A stretch of 64,000 nt of DNA from Affinundibacterium amnicola (GTDB taxonomy: Bacteria > Pseudomonadota > Gammaproteobacteria > Burkholderiales > Burkholderiaceae_D), in NCBI RefSeq assembly GCF_014284275.1, contig NZ_JACOFU010000003.1, forward strand, positions 124,001 through 188,000, in the 5' to 3' direction. The notes below the pieces were generated by a model. It saw only the letters and a list, made by a program, of their open reading frames with translations, was not told where the DNA came from and searched no databases. Within the stretch, counting starts at the first letter, position 1, and every line of letters begins with the position of its first letter. The translations under genes were made by a program, and so were the position numbers. Shown piece by piece: positions 1 through 8,022 of this stretch.

Positions 1-653
1 TCGACGTGGGTCCATGCGGCGGCACCACTTAGTGTTAAGAGATCTATCGCGCCCGTTGCGGTAGTGCCAGCGTTCAATACCAAGCATGCATTTTCTAAAT
101 TGGGGAGTTGATCAACATCCAAGCGTCCCTGTGTATCAAGACCAACTTTGACCAGCTCCAAACCAAGCAGGCGACACGCTTTCTCTACACTCAGATGCGC
201 AGCTTGCGATGTCACCACTTTTCGAACTCCCGCAACATCACGTGCAGCCCAAATGCCAGTTAAGTTAGCGATGGTAGAGCCTGAGCAAAAGTGGCCTCCC
301 TGCATACCAAAAAACGGGACTAGCCAATCCAATACCTGCTTTTCCGCTTGGGTGGCGAACGGTGAAGTTGCTTCATGCAGTAAATTTTGGTTGAGACTCG
401 CATTCCACATCGCCATCGCCCAGGTAATCCATGGAGTTGGTGGGTCCATGTGTGCCATCGATGTATGCGCACCAAGCTGTGCGGCATTGCCGAGAATCTG
501 AGGTGCTAGCAAATTCAGCACTGGGATTTCCCCAAGACCAGCTGATGGTAAGTTAGCTGGCAGATCAGACACTTCCGTACTCCTTGAGGTCATTAATTTC
601 AGTGCCTGCGTCAAACCTTCTGTATCAATAAAACTGGAATCGCAACGATGCAT
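1..653 (-). CDS. Group II pyridoxal-dependent decarboxylase, partial (N-terminal 217 residues)
   Basis: The gene runs off the left edge of the window, so only the N-terminal half is seen. The start is the ATG at 653, with TAGGA six bases upstream. The protein has the layout of group II PLP decarboxylases (glutamate, diaminobutyrate or aromatic amino acid type): a PPTPW segment followed by a helix with a SLNQNL motif, a GGHFCSGSTIANL stretch that in this family lines the cofactor site, an SQAAHLSVEKA motif whose His stacks on PLP, and a TTATGAIDLL segment leading to the THVD at the edge. The PLP lysine lies beyond the window. The substrate cannot be told from this half. Confidence 0.8.
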   Translation of the reverse strand, partial: MHRCDSSFIDTEGLTQALKLMTSRSTEVSDLPANLPSAGLGEIPVLNLLAPQILGNAAQLGAHTSMAHMDPPTPWITWAMAMWNASLNQNLLHEATSPFATQAEKQVLDWLVPFFGMQGGHFCSGSTIANLTGIWAARDVAGVRKVVTSQAAHLSVEKACRLLGLELVKVGLDTQGRLDVDQLPNLENACLVLNAGTTATGAIDLLTLSGAAAWTHV

Positions 654-685
654 ACAAAATCCTAGAAAATTTGAATCTAATTAAA

Positions 686-791
686 ATAGGACTTACGCAA
701 AATTGCGCTAGCTAGGCGGGAAGCCGAAGACAGTACGGTTGTACGGCGAGGCGAACCAACAACGCTAGCGTCTGTTTTGTGTAAGTCCCAT
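686..791. repeat. Palindromic intergenic element, about 106 bp
   Basis: The ends form an imperfect terminal inverted repeat. The left arm ATAGGACTTACGCAAAA pairs with the right arm TTTTGTGTAAGTCCCAT with one or two mismatches. A second inner pair (GCGCTAGC and GCTAGCG) lies next to it. There is no open frame. It sits between the decarboxylase and the GrpB gene. A MITE-like or REP-like repeat is the likely explanation, but its copy number in the genome cannot be seen here. Confidence 0.5.
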
Positions 792-967
792 AAAAGTATC
801 TTACTACCCGAAAGCTGAAATGCGAGCGCTATAGCTGCACCTTAATTGCACACCACAATTATGATCAGGATTCTCTGTTGAAAAGCTTGCTTTTGCTAGC
901 TTTAATTTGTCGTCTATTTGTATTTTCTGTCGACACTTTTTTCGCTACAAACTTCAGTCTTTCCTGC

Positions 968-1477
968 TTAGGGCGAGGTCTTCAATACAGATTGAATGAA
1001 AGGCGCTTTGGCATCCGTATAAGTAGCTTTATCATCAGCATATTGCGTAGCGAGGCGCAGTTTTAATTGCTGATACTCAGAACGCAATTGGTCATTTGTG
1101 CGCAATAAGTCACGAAACCGTAGATGCTCGCACCAAATACGTGAACCGATTTCCACACCATGTAAATGAATACGCAAACTGTTTGCGGGAGACTTCACAA
1201 AGTAGCGTCGTGTTGGAATCTCTTTTTCATATTTAGAGACATAGTCAAATCCGAGCGCTTCTAATAACGCGATTCGCGATTCAATTTCGCTTAAAGCGTT
1301 TACACCCAGCAGAACATCAATTACGGGCTTGGCACAAAGCCCAATTACCGCGGTACTGCCAATATGCTCAATCTGCGTGTTTGTCGAAGAAAAGACCGTG
1401 AATAATTCATTGCGAATTTGCGCAAAAATACGCGGCCATTCTTCTGAGTAAGAACTGATCACGACATTTGATTTCAT
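968..1477 (-). CDS. GrpB family protein (UPF0157, nucleotidyltransferase fold)
   Basis: This 169-residue protein has the usual family length. It shows the hallmark HIGSTAV motif at residues 38-44 followed by KPVIDVLLGV from residue 50, where the conserved Ser and Asp of the nucleotidyltransferase-like active site sit. Later motifs are RIHLHGV and a WCEHLRFRDLLR segment typical of GrpB proteins. The family belongs to the polymerase-beta nucleotidyltransferase superfamily. Its cellular substrate is not firmly known. The gene stands alone, 66 bases downstream of the LysR gene on the same strand, and could be cotranscribed with it. Confidence 0.85.
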   Translation of the reverse strand: MKSNVVISSYSEEWPRIFAQIRNELFTVFSSTNTQIEHIGSTAVIGLCAKPVIDVLLGVNALSEIESRIALLEALGFDYVSKYEKEIPTRRYFVKSPANSLRIHLHGVEIGSRIWCEHLRFRDLLRTNDQLRSEYQQLKLRLATQYADDKATYTDAKAPFIQSVLKTSP

Positions 1478-1543
1478 ATGGCTTTCATTTAATTTCTATA
1501 GAATTTTCTTAATCGAAATGACGATCGTTTTCGGCATTATTCT

Positions 1544-2605
1544 CTAAGCCCATGCGCGTGAACGACAGGTCGAAAGTGTTTTTAAAGACAAGGCAGCTTC
1601 ATCTCGAATCCATTGCGCAAACGCTTGAACACTCGTTCGTTGTGCATCTTGTTCACGATAAAGTAGCCAGTGCGAGTAAGGATCACGACTGCGTATGGCA
1701 AGCGGGCGTATCAGCTTCTTTTCCAATAAATCCTCAATCACCAACACGTCTAAAGCGAGATCAATTCCATGATGCGATTTGGCGGTGTCAATGGCCAAAT
1801 GTTCGTGACTATAGAATGGGCCTTTCTTCGCATGCGTGAGTAGAGCGGCTTGATCGCTTTCACTTAAGACTTTAAATTCGGCGAGACTGCTCAACCAAGC
1901 TTGCCAGCGTTCGCCTACTTTACCCGTTTCACGATCGGGTGGTAGTGGTAAGCGAAGCAGTGTGTGATTAGTCAAATCCGTCAAACTTTGCAGTGAACTG
2001 TGCTTAGATTTTTTCGTAAATGTTGTCACCTCACGCAAATGCGTCGGGCTACATACCGGAAATAAGTAAGTTTCTTCCCACAATTTTTCCGCATGCAATC
2101 GAGTTTTCTTTGTACCACTTGATGCCTGCTCGTAGCCACCTTTGCCATAGCGCAGCACCACATCAATGCTGGTGTCTTTGATCAAATCATGTGTTTGATT
2201 TTCAGACGATAAGCGCAAATCGATTTCAGGATATTGCGCATGAAAACGACTCAAGCGCGGCACCAGCCATTTCGCCGCGATGGATGGCGCAGCACTTACC
2301 ACCAAAACTTGGCTATCACTATCGAGAGTACGCGCTTGCTCCAAGGCAGCTTGCAATTGCAAAAATGAAGCACTCACTTGCTCTGATAATTGCTGGCCCT
2401 TCGATGTCAGTTGTACCAAACGATTCGAACGTACAAAGAGCGCGCTGCCTAAATAGTCTTCTAAAGCCGCGAGCTGGTGACTGATCGCGGCGGGTGTCAC
2501 CGAGAGTTCATGGGCAGCTAGTTTAAAACTACCAAGGCGTGCAGCGGCCTCAAAGGCGCGAATGGCACCAAGTGGAGCAGAGCGGATCTGAACAGATTTT
2601 GTCAT
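1544..2605 (-). CDS. LysR-family transcriptional regulator (GcvA-like)
   Basis: The 353-residue protein starts with a LysR winged helix-turn-helix (residues about 12-70): RAFEAAARLGSFKLAAHEL, then TPAAISHQLAALEDYLG and LFVRSNR, the GcvA/AmpR-type signature. The remainder is the effector-binding domain. It is longer than the usual 300 residues; a stretch around residues 195-215 (TFTKKSKHSSLQSLTD) looks like an inserted loop. It is transcribed away from the flavodoxin-like oxidoreductase at 2723, and the 117-base gap between them is the normal place for a LysR operator, so control of that neighbour is likely. The effector is unknown. Confidence 0.88.
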   Translation of the reverse strand: MTKSVQIRSAPLGAIRAFEAAARLGSFKLAAHELSVTPAAISHQLAALEDYLGSALFVRSNRLVQLTSKGQQLSEQVSASFLQLQAALEQARTLDSDSQVLVVSAAPSIAAKWLVPRLSRFHAQYPEIDLRLSSENQTHDLIKDTSIDVVLRYGKGGYEQASSGTKKTRLHAEKLWEETYLFPVCSPTHLREVTTFTKKSKHSSLQSLTDLTNHTLLRLPLPPDRETGKVGERWQAWLSSLAEFKVLSESDQAALLTHAKKGPFYSHEHLAIDTAKSHHGIDLALDVLVIEDLLEKKLIRPLAIRSRDPYSHWLLYREQDAQRTSVQAFAQWIRDEAALSLKTLSTCRSRAWA

Positions 2606-2722
2606 CAGTTCAGTTTAGCAGAACTAATCCGAATCGCAAAAATCATCATTTGTCAGCGGCGACAGCGACACCTACACTGCGACTCCATCGAGTCTTTAAT
2701 ACTGAATTATTTGGAGCAAGCT

Positions 2723-3301
2723 ATGACAAGCACACAGGTGCAATCTCACCCACGGCGTTTTCTATTTTTACTCGCCAGCAGCCGAGCGCAAGGCAATACC
2801 GAGCAACTAGCTCGCGTTGCAGCACAGTCTTTACCCGCTGAGTTCGAGCAAGAATGGATCAATCTGCACGACTACGACATGCCAGATTTTGTCGACCAAC
2901 GGCATGCGGGCGATGGTGATTATCCCGCGCCACAAGGCGCAATGCGTGAATTACTCGACGCCACTTTAGCCGCGACGGATTTGGTGTTTGTGACGCCGCT
3001 ATACTGGTATAGCCTGCCAGCCGCTGCCAAAAAATATCTCGATCATTGGTCAGGCTGGATGCGGGTACCAGGTGTTGATTTCAAAGAAAAAATGCGCGGT
3101 CACCGTTTGTGGAATATCACGGTGACTGCGGATGAAGATCAAAGCTACGCCCAGGCGCTAGTAGAAAGCTTAGGTCTCACAGCGGGATATATGGAGATGT
3201 CTTGGAAGGGCAGTTTGATCGGCTATGGCAATCGTCCAGGTGAGGTGATGCAAGACGTACGTGCGTTGGAACGAGCTGTGAATTATTTTGTGGTAGCGTA
3301 G
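2723..3301 (+). CDS. Flavodoxin-like NAD(P)H-dependent oxidoreductase (flavodoxin_2/FMN_red type)
   Basis: The protein has 192 residues. The ATG at 2723 is chosen over a TTG at 2711 because GGAG (2713-2716) lies six bases before it. The flavodoxin fold is shown by the first beta strand plus phosphate-binding loop LLASSRAQGNT (residues 16-26) and by the TPLYWYSLPAAAKKYLDHW segment, which in NAD(P)H:quinone or azo reductases contacts the flavin. It is probably a soluble FMN enzyme that reduces quinones or similar electrophiles. It is divergent from the LysR gene, which probably regulates it. The last base of its stop codon region overlaps the start of a MITE-like repeat. Confidence 0.82.
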   Translation: MTSTQVQSHPRRFLFLLASSRAQGNTEQLARVAAQSLPAEFEQEWINLHDYDMPDFVDQRHAGDGDYPAPQGAMRELLDATLAATDLVFVTPLYWYSLPAAAKKYLDHWSGWMRVPGVDFKEKMRGHRLWNITVTADEDQSYAQALVESLGLTAGYMEMSWKGSLIGYGNRPGEVMQDVRALERAVNYFVVA

Positions 3302-3455
3302 GGTAGGCAAGGTCTCATCGTGCCCACGCGTTACGGTTGAAAAAGGTGTAACGTATGTAGCGACATGGTTGAAAAGGGTTGAACGAATTAAGCGCAAAAA
3401 GAAGTTCGGCGAAAATCCAAACAATCAGCGTGGGCACAAAAAACGTGCCCACCCT
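3300..3455. repeat. MITE-like element with about 30-bp terminal inverted repeats
   Basis: The left end AGGGTAGGCA with CGTGCCCACGC (3319-3329) matches the inverted right end, where GCGTGGGCAC (3428-3437) is followed by GTGCCCACCCT ending at 3455. The right end also forms its own hairpin (GTGGGCAC, loop, GTGCCCAC). The 90-base middle encodes nothing convincing. The element begins in the stop codon of the oxidoreductase gene. It has the look of a non-autonomous inserted repeat, but other copies cannot be checked here. Confidence 0.5.
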
Positions 3456-3465
3456 TTAAAGTCAC

Positions 3466-3894
3466 TCATTGATATTTGGCGCGGAGTTTTCTTGGCGGGA
3501 TGTAAATTTTACTTTCGTTTTTCTTCTTTCTTTTTTCTCTTGATGGCCAATCACAACTACATGCATCGAGACAATCTAATGCTTTGATTGATTTTAGATT
3601 TGGCGCGTCGCAAGAGTCACAAGGAAGGTCGCACGGTAAGTCGCAGTCTCCGCGTTGGTGGCGATGAGGCCTCGGTGTTTGCGGCGCAAAGCGACGATAT
3701 GCAACGCCGCATAAATGAAGTCGCTTTTGTAACACAATCATGCCATCGATAAAGCCAAATCGCCGAACGGCGCGAAATCCAAGTGTAGAACAACTAGCAT
3801 GGTCGGTGTGATATCGATAAGCGCAACAATATCCTTTAATAGGTGAAATAAAACGTTGATAAAACCTGATTGTCCAGAGTGCGATTGATTTCAT
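3466..3894 (-). CDS. YidD-domain protein (haemolytic domain, membrane-protein insertion efficiency factor family)
   Basis: The N-terminal 70 residues match the small YidD family: RFYQRFISPIKGYCCAYRYH (residues 10-29), a spaced ASCS cysteine at 35, then GFRAVRRFGFIDG and a closing Arg-rich segment. YidD proteins are short, membrane-associated and assist YidC-mediated insertion. Here the 142-residue protein has an additional Cys/Arg/Lys-rich tail. The canonical yidD lies between rnpA and yidC in most genomes, so this one is probably a paralogue. It is host DNA just outside the island. Confidence 0.7.
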   Translation of the reverse strand: MKSIALWTIRFYQRFISPIKGYCCAYRYHTDHASCSTLGFRAVRRFGFIDGMIVLQKRLHLCGVAYRRFAPQTPRPHRHQRGDCDLPCDLPCDSCDAPNLKSIKALDCLDACSCDWPSREKRKKKNESKIYIPPRKLRAKYQ

Positions 3895-3933
3895 AGATAT
3901 TTTTTTGAAAAACGAATGCAGAGCAATTCTAAT

Positions 3934-4194
3934 TCATCCTAACGTATCTAAATTGTCTGGAAATTTACTTGCAGCCATCCATTCTTCTTCTGAGATATTC
4001 CTATCAAATTTCCGTCGATGCTACGCTCGATTTAAATGAAAAAAAATATGTTGTAGCTGAATCTTGAAATTAATTTCATCAAACTCTGGATCATTTTCCA
4101 TTTCTGAAATTAGGACGTTTAGGTGTTCGCTAGCATCTTCAAGTTCGTACATCAGGCCGGACCATTCAACAGAATTGCTTTCTTTGTTTATCAT
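3934..4194 (-). pseudogene. Small conserved-looking gene interrupted by an in-frame amber codon
   Basis: An ATG at 4194 opens a frame of 57 residues (MINKESNS..., acidic, with an ELEDASEHLNVL helix) that ends in TAG at 4023-4021 right after HLNRA. The same frame stays open for 28 more sense codons (HRRKFDRN..., then EEEWMAASKFPD) to a TGA at 3936-3934. A single G-to-A change of a TGG (Trp) codon to TAG would explain this. The result is either a pseudogene or a truncated protein. The family is not recognised with certainty. Before the island arrived, this gene would have lain just downstream of rng on the same strand. Confidence 0.5.
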
Positions 4195-4226
4195 AAGTCA
4201 CCGGTCTGACGTCTATTTGGTTAATC

Positions 4227-4245
4227 ACATCAAAATAATGTCATA
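4227..4245. other. Attachment site, left end of the genomic island
   Basis: The 19-mer ACATCAAAATAATGTCATA is identical to 38949-38967, the 3' end of rng, and has the same orientation. Including flanking bases, 22 of 23 agree. It lies 160 bases upstream of the integrase gene. Joined back to rng, this copy would end the rng frame in ATG-TGA, so the host gene would regain a stop immediately after the same last codon. Confidence 0.8.
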
Positions 4246-4269
4246 TTATTTTTTTTGACTCTATTGCTA

Positions 4270-4389
4270 TCTATTAACGTCTACGATTAACTGTAAGTGC
4301 TTGAATTTAAATCATAATTTGTCTAGTGTGGTCTATTGACGTATCATAGTGTTGCTACTATATTGTGTAGCTAGCTGTGTAGCTACACA
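4270..4389. promoter_or_regulatory. Candidate integrase arm-type sites and int operator dyad
   Basis: TCTATTAACGT (4270-4280) and TCTATTGACGT (4332-4342) are direct repeats with one mismatch between the attachment core and the integrase start. A perfect 10-bp inverted repeat TGTGTAGCTA/TAGCTACACA (4364-4373 and 4380-4389) lies 16 bases before the ATG. Part of it recurs at the right island end (38871-38887, 16 of 17 bases). These fit arm-type or excisionase sites and an autoregulatory operator, by position only. Confidence 0.4.
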
Positions 4390-4405
4390 TTAAAACCAGA
4401 AAATT

Positions 4406-5677
4406 ATGCAACGAAAAAAAAGAGAAGCGCTTGAAGCAATTCAATTGAAGCACTGGGTACAAGCCGTGCAATCCGGAAAAATTCCTACGGAAAAAGATTC
4501 AGTAACCAACGAAATTGTACCGCTTCCTCTGCCGCTTGCAAGATCAGATGGTGAAGGACTTACTTTCACACTTTCGAAATCAGGAACTGCAACATGGGTC
4601 TTGCGTTATCGGTATGGTGGACGGTCAAAGGAACTCACCATCGGCAACTATCCAGACATCAGTCTATCTGACGCGAGAAAATACGCTAGAGAAAAAAGGG
4701 CTGGAATTGATATTGGTAGTAATCCAGCACTTGATAAGCGCAAATCAAAGGCTTCTGCCTTAAAAGATTGGAGCGTGGCGGAATTGATTGAGGATTATCG
4801 AGAAAAGATACTACCGGGTTTAAGTACGAGTACCCAGAGAAGTTATAGTCGCAATCTGATCCGCATTGAGTCAAAAATTGGACCTTTCCCAGTATCAAAG
4901 GTTGAATCCGTTGATATCGTCGTAATGCTAGAAGGCGTAGATGCTACGTGGACAGAGTCACTTATGCTGCTATGTACAGTGAAGATGTTATTCAGGCATG
5001 CGGCAGGGAAGAAGCTTATTTCAGTGAATCCGTGTTTCGGGATTGAGCTGAGTGCAACTATGGGGCCACGACCACCAGTTCGGCGACGATTAATGTTAAA
5101 TGAAGCAGAGTTGAAGTGCCTATTTAGCGCCAATATGCGACCGGAAAATCTGTTGGCTGTAAAAATTTTATTAGGAACAGCTGTAAGATCTGCTGAATTA
5201 TTTGGAGCAAAATGGGATCAAATCGATACTGACAAAGGTGTTTGGACTGTGCCCACGACGAAAACGGGTACTGGTATGCAAATTCCACTTTCTATAGCAG
5301 TGCTAGATTGGTTTAAGGACTTGAAGCTATTAAGTGGTGGTTCCAGTTTTGTTTTACCTGCTAGGGCGGAGAGTCGAAAAGAGCGGTTCGGTGGGGATGC
5401 ATGCATCAATCCGAATACAATTGGCTCCGCGATAGAGTTCTGGTTTGTAGAGTATTCGCCTGAAGTTAGACGATTTACACCACATGATTTGAGATCAACT
5501 GCAAAAAGTCATCTGCGTCGGTTGGGTGTTCCCCGTGACATCACTGAAATGTGCCTCAACCATAAATTATCTGGGGTTGAAGGTATTTACGATATTCACA
5601 CGTATTTTGAAGAACGAAAAGCAGCGCTTGCAAAATGGGGTGACTATTTGAAGCAAATTGAGAGCGCTTTAGTTTGA
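4406..5677 (+). CDS. P4-type tyrosine recombinase (island integrase)
   Basis: This 423-residue integrase starts with an arm-binding DUF4102-type domain (residues about 40-115, LTFTLSKSGTATWVLRYRYGG and LTIGNYPDISLSDARKYARE). A SAM-like core-binding domain and the catalytic domain follow. The catalytic residues are visible: Arg261 (TAVRSAEL), His360 and Arg363 (PHDLRST), and Tyr395 in GIYDIHTYFEER. It should catalyse insertion and excision of the island at the rng 3' end, whose 19-bp sequence is repeated 160 bases upstream. The gene is intact. The ATG at 4406 is the only good start; it has no strong ribosome-binding site. Confidence 0.92.
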   Translation: MQRKKREALEAIQLKHWVQAVQSGKIPTEKDSVTNEIVPLPLPLARSDGEGLTFTLSKSGTATWVLRYRYGGRSKELTIGNYPDISLSDARKYAREKRAGIDIGSNPALDKRKSKASALKDWSVAELIEDYREKILPGLSTSTQRSYSRNLIRIESKIGPFPVSKVESVDIVVMLEGVDATWTESLMLLCTVKMLFRHAAGKKLISVNPCFGIELSATMGPRPPVRRRLMLNEAELKCLFSANMRPENLLAVKILLGTAVRSAELFGAKWDQIDTDKGVWTVPTTKTGTGMQIPLSIAVLDWFKDLKLLSGGSSFVLPARAESRKERFGGDACINPNTIGSAIEFWFVEYSPEVRRFTPHDLRSTAKSHLRRLGVPRDITEMCLNHKLSGVEGIYDIHTYFEERKAALAKWGDYLKQIESALV

Positions 5678-6160
5678 TAGTCAAATCGCCGATATGAATT
5701 CCCCGCGCTAGGCTGCATTTGAGTCGTTACTGTATGCAATGGCATCAAAAGTTTGCCAAAGCCGCTTGTCTGGCTGTTAAATGCACTCTCTGCGCATGTA
5801 TAAATCAGCCGTCAAATGTCGATTGCAGTTTTGTGTTGAAATCAAACGTTTTAATGATTTTTTGAGCCAGATCGGTCAGCTATTTTAGCAAAGTTTTTTA
5901 GCCATATTTCTCTCGTCAAACTCCGATAAACTATAGTCATCAAGCGTCTTTCGAAGTAATTATTCGTTGCTCGTTACAGCACTTGATTCATTCTTGCGGC
6001 AACATCTCTCAGACTTGGTACATCGGATTAGTACGACGATGTTAATCCAGTTTTCAGGATTCAAAATCTCACCCTCCTGTTTCACTACTTTTCTGAGTTT
6101 GCTAATTCTCAGCGGTGTCCTGCTGCATTCTTTTTTTTTCGATAAAACAAGGAGTAATTT
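5678..6160. other. Intergenic stretch without a recognisable gene
   Basis: This is 483 bases between the integrase and the C39-like gene. Both strands were read and no frame shows a start with a ribosome-binding site or a familiar motif. The last 30 bases hold a T-rich stretch and the AAGGAG site that serves the next gene. Confidence 0.5.
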
Positions 6161-6670
6161 ATGGCGACTTTGCCCACCACCGTTAATTCAACCAGTGCTG
6201 GATTTCAGCCTGCTTTTCAACATATAGGGACTTCAGACAGGCATGCTTGCGCATTGGCTTCCATCGCCATTATCGCTTCTGTCAGTTTTGATGACGTTCG
6301 TCTTCAAGCAGAAAATTTTGGCATGCCAAAGACTGGACCTTATTATCAATGGATAGATGCTGATTTCATTGCGAAACTTTTGGCACATTTTGGATGGGTG
6401 GCTACCGTGTGGAAGGAGGGCTCGAATGCTGCAAACTTACCTGATCTTTGCATGGCATTGGTGGATTACGATGTCGATTGGGAAGTCGGACGTTTTGTCG
6501 TCATTCATAAGGCAAAAACCACGCATGATGCGAAAATCATTCAGTATGCGATTGATCCAGCGGCTAAAGAGCTAAAGCAGCAGATTCGAACGGATCTTAA
6601 CGTACTAAAGCCTGCATGGTACATCGGAGTACATCCGATGAATAAAACGACTGTAAAGGCAGGAAAGTAG
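6161..6670 (+). CDS. Putative C39-like/papain-like cysteine peptidase domain protein
   Basis: The start is supported by AAGGAG eight bases upstream. The 169-residue protein has no signal peptide. A Cys-His-Asp arrangement typical of papain-fold or C39-like peptidases can be read: Cys30 at the start of a helix (HACALASIAII), His116 after a strand (GRFVVIHKA) and Asp132 (YAIDPA). The middle part (GPYYQWIDADFIAKLL, then GWVATVW) is compatible with that fold. It might process a small peptide or act as an effector, but no peptide precursor or transporter lies nearby. The assignment rests on motif spacing and is moderate at best. Confidence 0.45.
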   Translation: MATLPTTVNSTSAGFQPAFQHIGTSDRHACALASIAIIASVSFDDVRLQAENFGMPKTGPYYQWIDADFIAKLLAHFGWVATVWKEGSNAANLPDLCMALVDYDVDWEVGRFVVIHKAKTTHDAKIIQYAIDPAAKELKQQIRTDLNVLKPAWYIGVHPMNKTTVKAGK

Positions 6671-6709
6671 ACATTCTTTCAGGTTGAGACCAAAGCGAAA
6701 ACGTGAGTC

Positions 6710-6979
6710 TTATTCTGTTGCAGAATCACCAGCAGGAAGTGGGCTCAATAGTTCAGGCATCGTAACCCCTAAGGCGTGTGCAATCCTCTCAATGTTGCAG
6801 ATTGAGATATTGCGTTCGGCTCGTTCTACCGAGCTAATGTAGTTGGGGTGTAGCTCAGCATATTCAGCGACTTTCTCCTGAGTTAAGCACTTGGAGCGGC
6901 GAATACGGCGCATGTTTGCCGCAAATAATTTCTGAGCATCACACTTTTGGGTTTGGTTGCTTTGCACAAGGCGAAGCAT
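6710..6979 (-). CDS. XRE-family helix-turn-helix regulator
   Basis: The 89-residue protein is essentially one Cro/C1-type HTH domain: LFAANMRRIRRSKCLTQEKV, then AEYAELHPNYISSVERAERN and ISICNIERIAHALGV, ending PELL. Residues about 30-75 form the HTH. It is transcribed divergently from the membrane protein gene at 7094, with a gap of about 110 bases that contains one copy of a 17-base motif; a near-copy lies inside its own first codons. It probably represses itself and the neighbour, as is common in mobile islands. Confidence 0.85.
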   Translation of the reverse strand: MLRLVQSNQTQKCDAQKLFAANMRRIRRSKCLTQEKVAEYAELHPNYISSVERAERNISICNIERIAHALGVTMPELLSPLPAGDSATE

Positions 6980-7021
6980 CCAGTTTTTTTATATAAATTT
7001 CCACACACTTTGGGTTTGGTT
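6941..7021. promoter_or_regulatory. Two near-identical copies of a 17-18 base motif between divergent genes
   Basis: ACACTTTTGGGTTTGGTT (6941-6958) and ACACTTTGGGTTTGGTT (7005-7021) differ by a single T. One lies at the start of the XRE gene, the other in the divergent promoter region. They may be operator copies for the XRE protein. A simple duplication is equally possible. Confidence 0.3.
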
Positions 7022-7093
7022 TGTCGCAATTGCATGTGATAATACCAAACTTAAAGTGTGTTTTATCAATCATATTAATAAGGAGATTTGCTC

Positions 7094-7843
7094 GTGAACC
7101 AAGTAATACCGCCAACCAGTACCAATCCTGATGAAAAATTTCAAGTTGTTTTAAAGGGCTTGCATTCAAGCTTTATACAAGAGGAAGCCAAGCTAAAACT
7201 AGCGACTTTGTTTAAAGCAACGGTAGAGCAGATGGATAAGATTCTAAGTACACCAAATTTCGTAGTGAAGAAGGCGATTTCATTTGATATGGCGTCTAAA
7301 TACAAAAGCGCGATTGAGTTAGCGGGTGGTGTATGTGAAGTGAAGTCAGAGAATATTTCGGCTTTTACTTTGGATGTTGATTTGCCAAGCTTGAAGAGGC
7401 ATGAGGAAGAGCCAAAAATGACGACGCCGCCGCAAGGCGTGCAAGATAAGTCCATGCAAAAAGATCGTCAAGAAACCGAGCCGAGCATATTAAATTTGGA
7501 CGTATCCGATAGTTGGAAGAATAAGTTTGCACTGATCGAAAAAGCAGGTGGGGTACGCCTTCAAAAGTTCAATGAACTGAGCTCTGGGGAACGAATGGTC
7601 ATCTTTAATGTTTTAGGGGCGCTGTTCTGTTTTATGTATTACTTGGCAAAAGGAATGTGGAAGAAAGCGATTGTACTGACGTCTATTAGTATCGTTTTGA
7701 TTTTTATCATTGATGCGATTTTAGAGTCAATGGACATGGGAAATTCCAAAATTACCTATTTTGTATCGCCAGCAATATTTGCTACGAGAGCCAATATTGA
7801 TTACTACAAAAGGATGGTCTTAGGCGATAACGGTTGGTGGTGA
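7094..7843 (+). CDS. DUF2628-type membrane protein with an N-terminal ribosomal L7/L12-like domain
   Basis: The GTG at 7094 is preferred to a TTG at 7088 because AAGGAG ends eight bases before it. The N-terminal 75 residues resemble the L7/L12 C-terminal fold found in other bacterial membrane proteins (KFQVVLKGLHSSF... and AIELAGGVCEVKS). A polar linker follows, then a C-terminal region with about three hydrophobic segments (VLGALFCFMYYLA, AIVLTSISIVLIFIID and a weaker one near ITYFVSPAIFATRAN), as in DUF2628. The function is unknown. It is divergent from the XRE gene, which may control it. Confidence 0.6.
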   Translation: MNQVIPPTSTNPDEKFQVVLKGLHSSFIQEEAKLKLATLFKATVEQMDKILSTPNFVVKKAISFDMASKYKSAIELAGGVCEVKSENISAFTLDVDLPSLKRHEEEPKMTTPPQGVQDKSMQKDRQETEPSILNLDVSDSWKNKFALIEKAGGVRLQKFNELSSGERMVIFNVLGALFCFMYYLAKGMWKKAIVLTSISIVLIFIIDAILESMDMGNSKITYFVSPAIFATRANIDYYKRMVLGDNGWW

Positions 7844-8022
7844 GCGGAGTAAATCTGCTGTGCGGTATAGACGTTGAGGAGCAAGGCGTTAAGTGACCAC
7901 AATTTGGGGAGCTTTATCGGTGTTAATCGTCGAAGTTATTTTCAAAATTATCGTGCAGAACTGTCAAAAATTCGAAGAAATAAAATTTTACTTAATGCGG
8001 AAATGCCGCTGAAAGTTATTAA

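Noticed and set aside
148-501. Open frame on the plus strand opposite the PLP decarboxylase
   Set aside because: It is the complement of a well-supported decarboxylase gene and has no start signal or family resemblance.
878-1066. Short plus-strand frame before GrpB
   Set aside because: It overlaps the 3' end of grpB, has no ribosome-binding site and no recognisable motif.
4064-4258. Plus-strand frame of 64 residues
   Set aside because: The minus strand there carries a more protein-like frame (3934-4194), and the plus frame crosses the attachment site.
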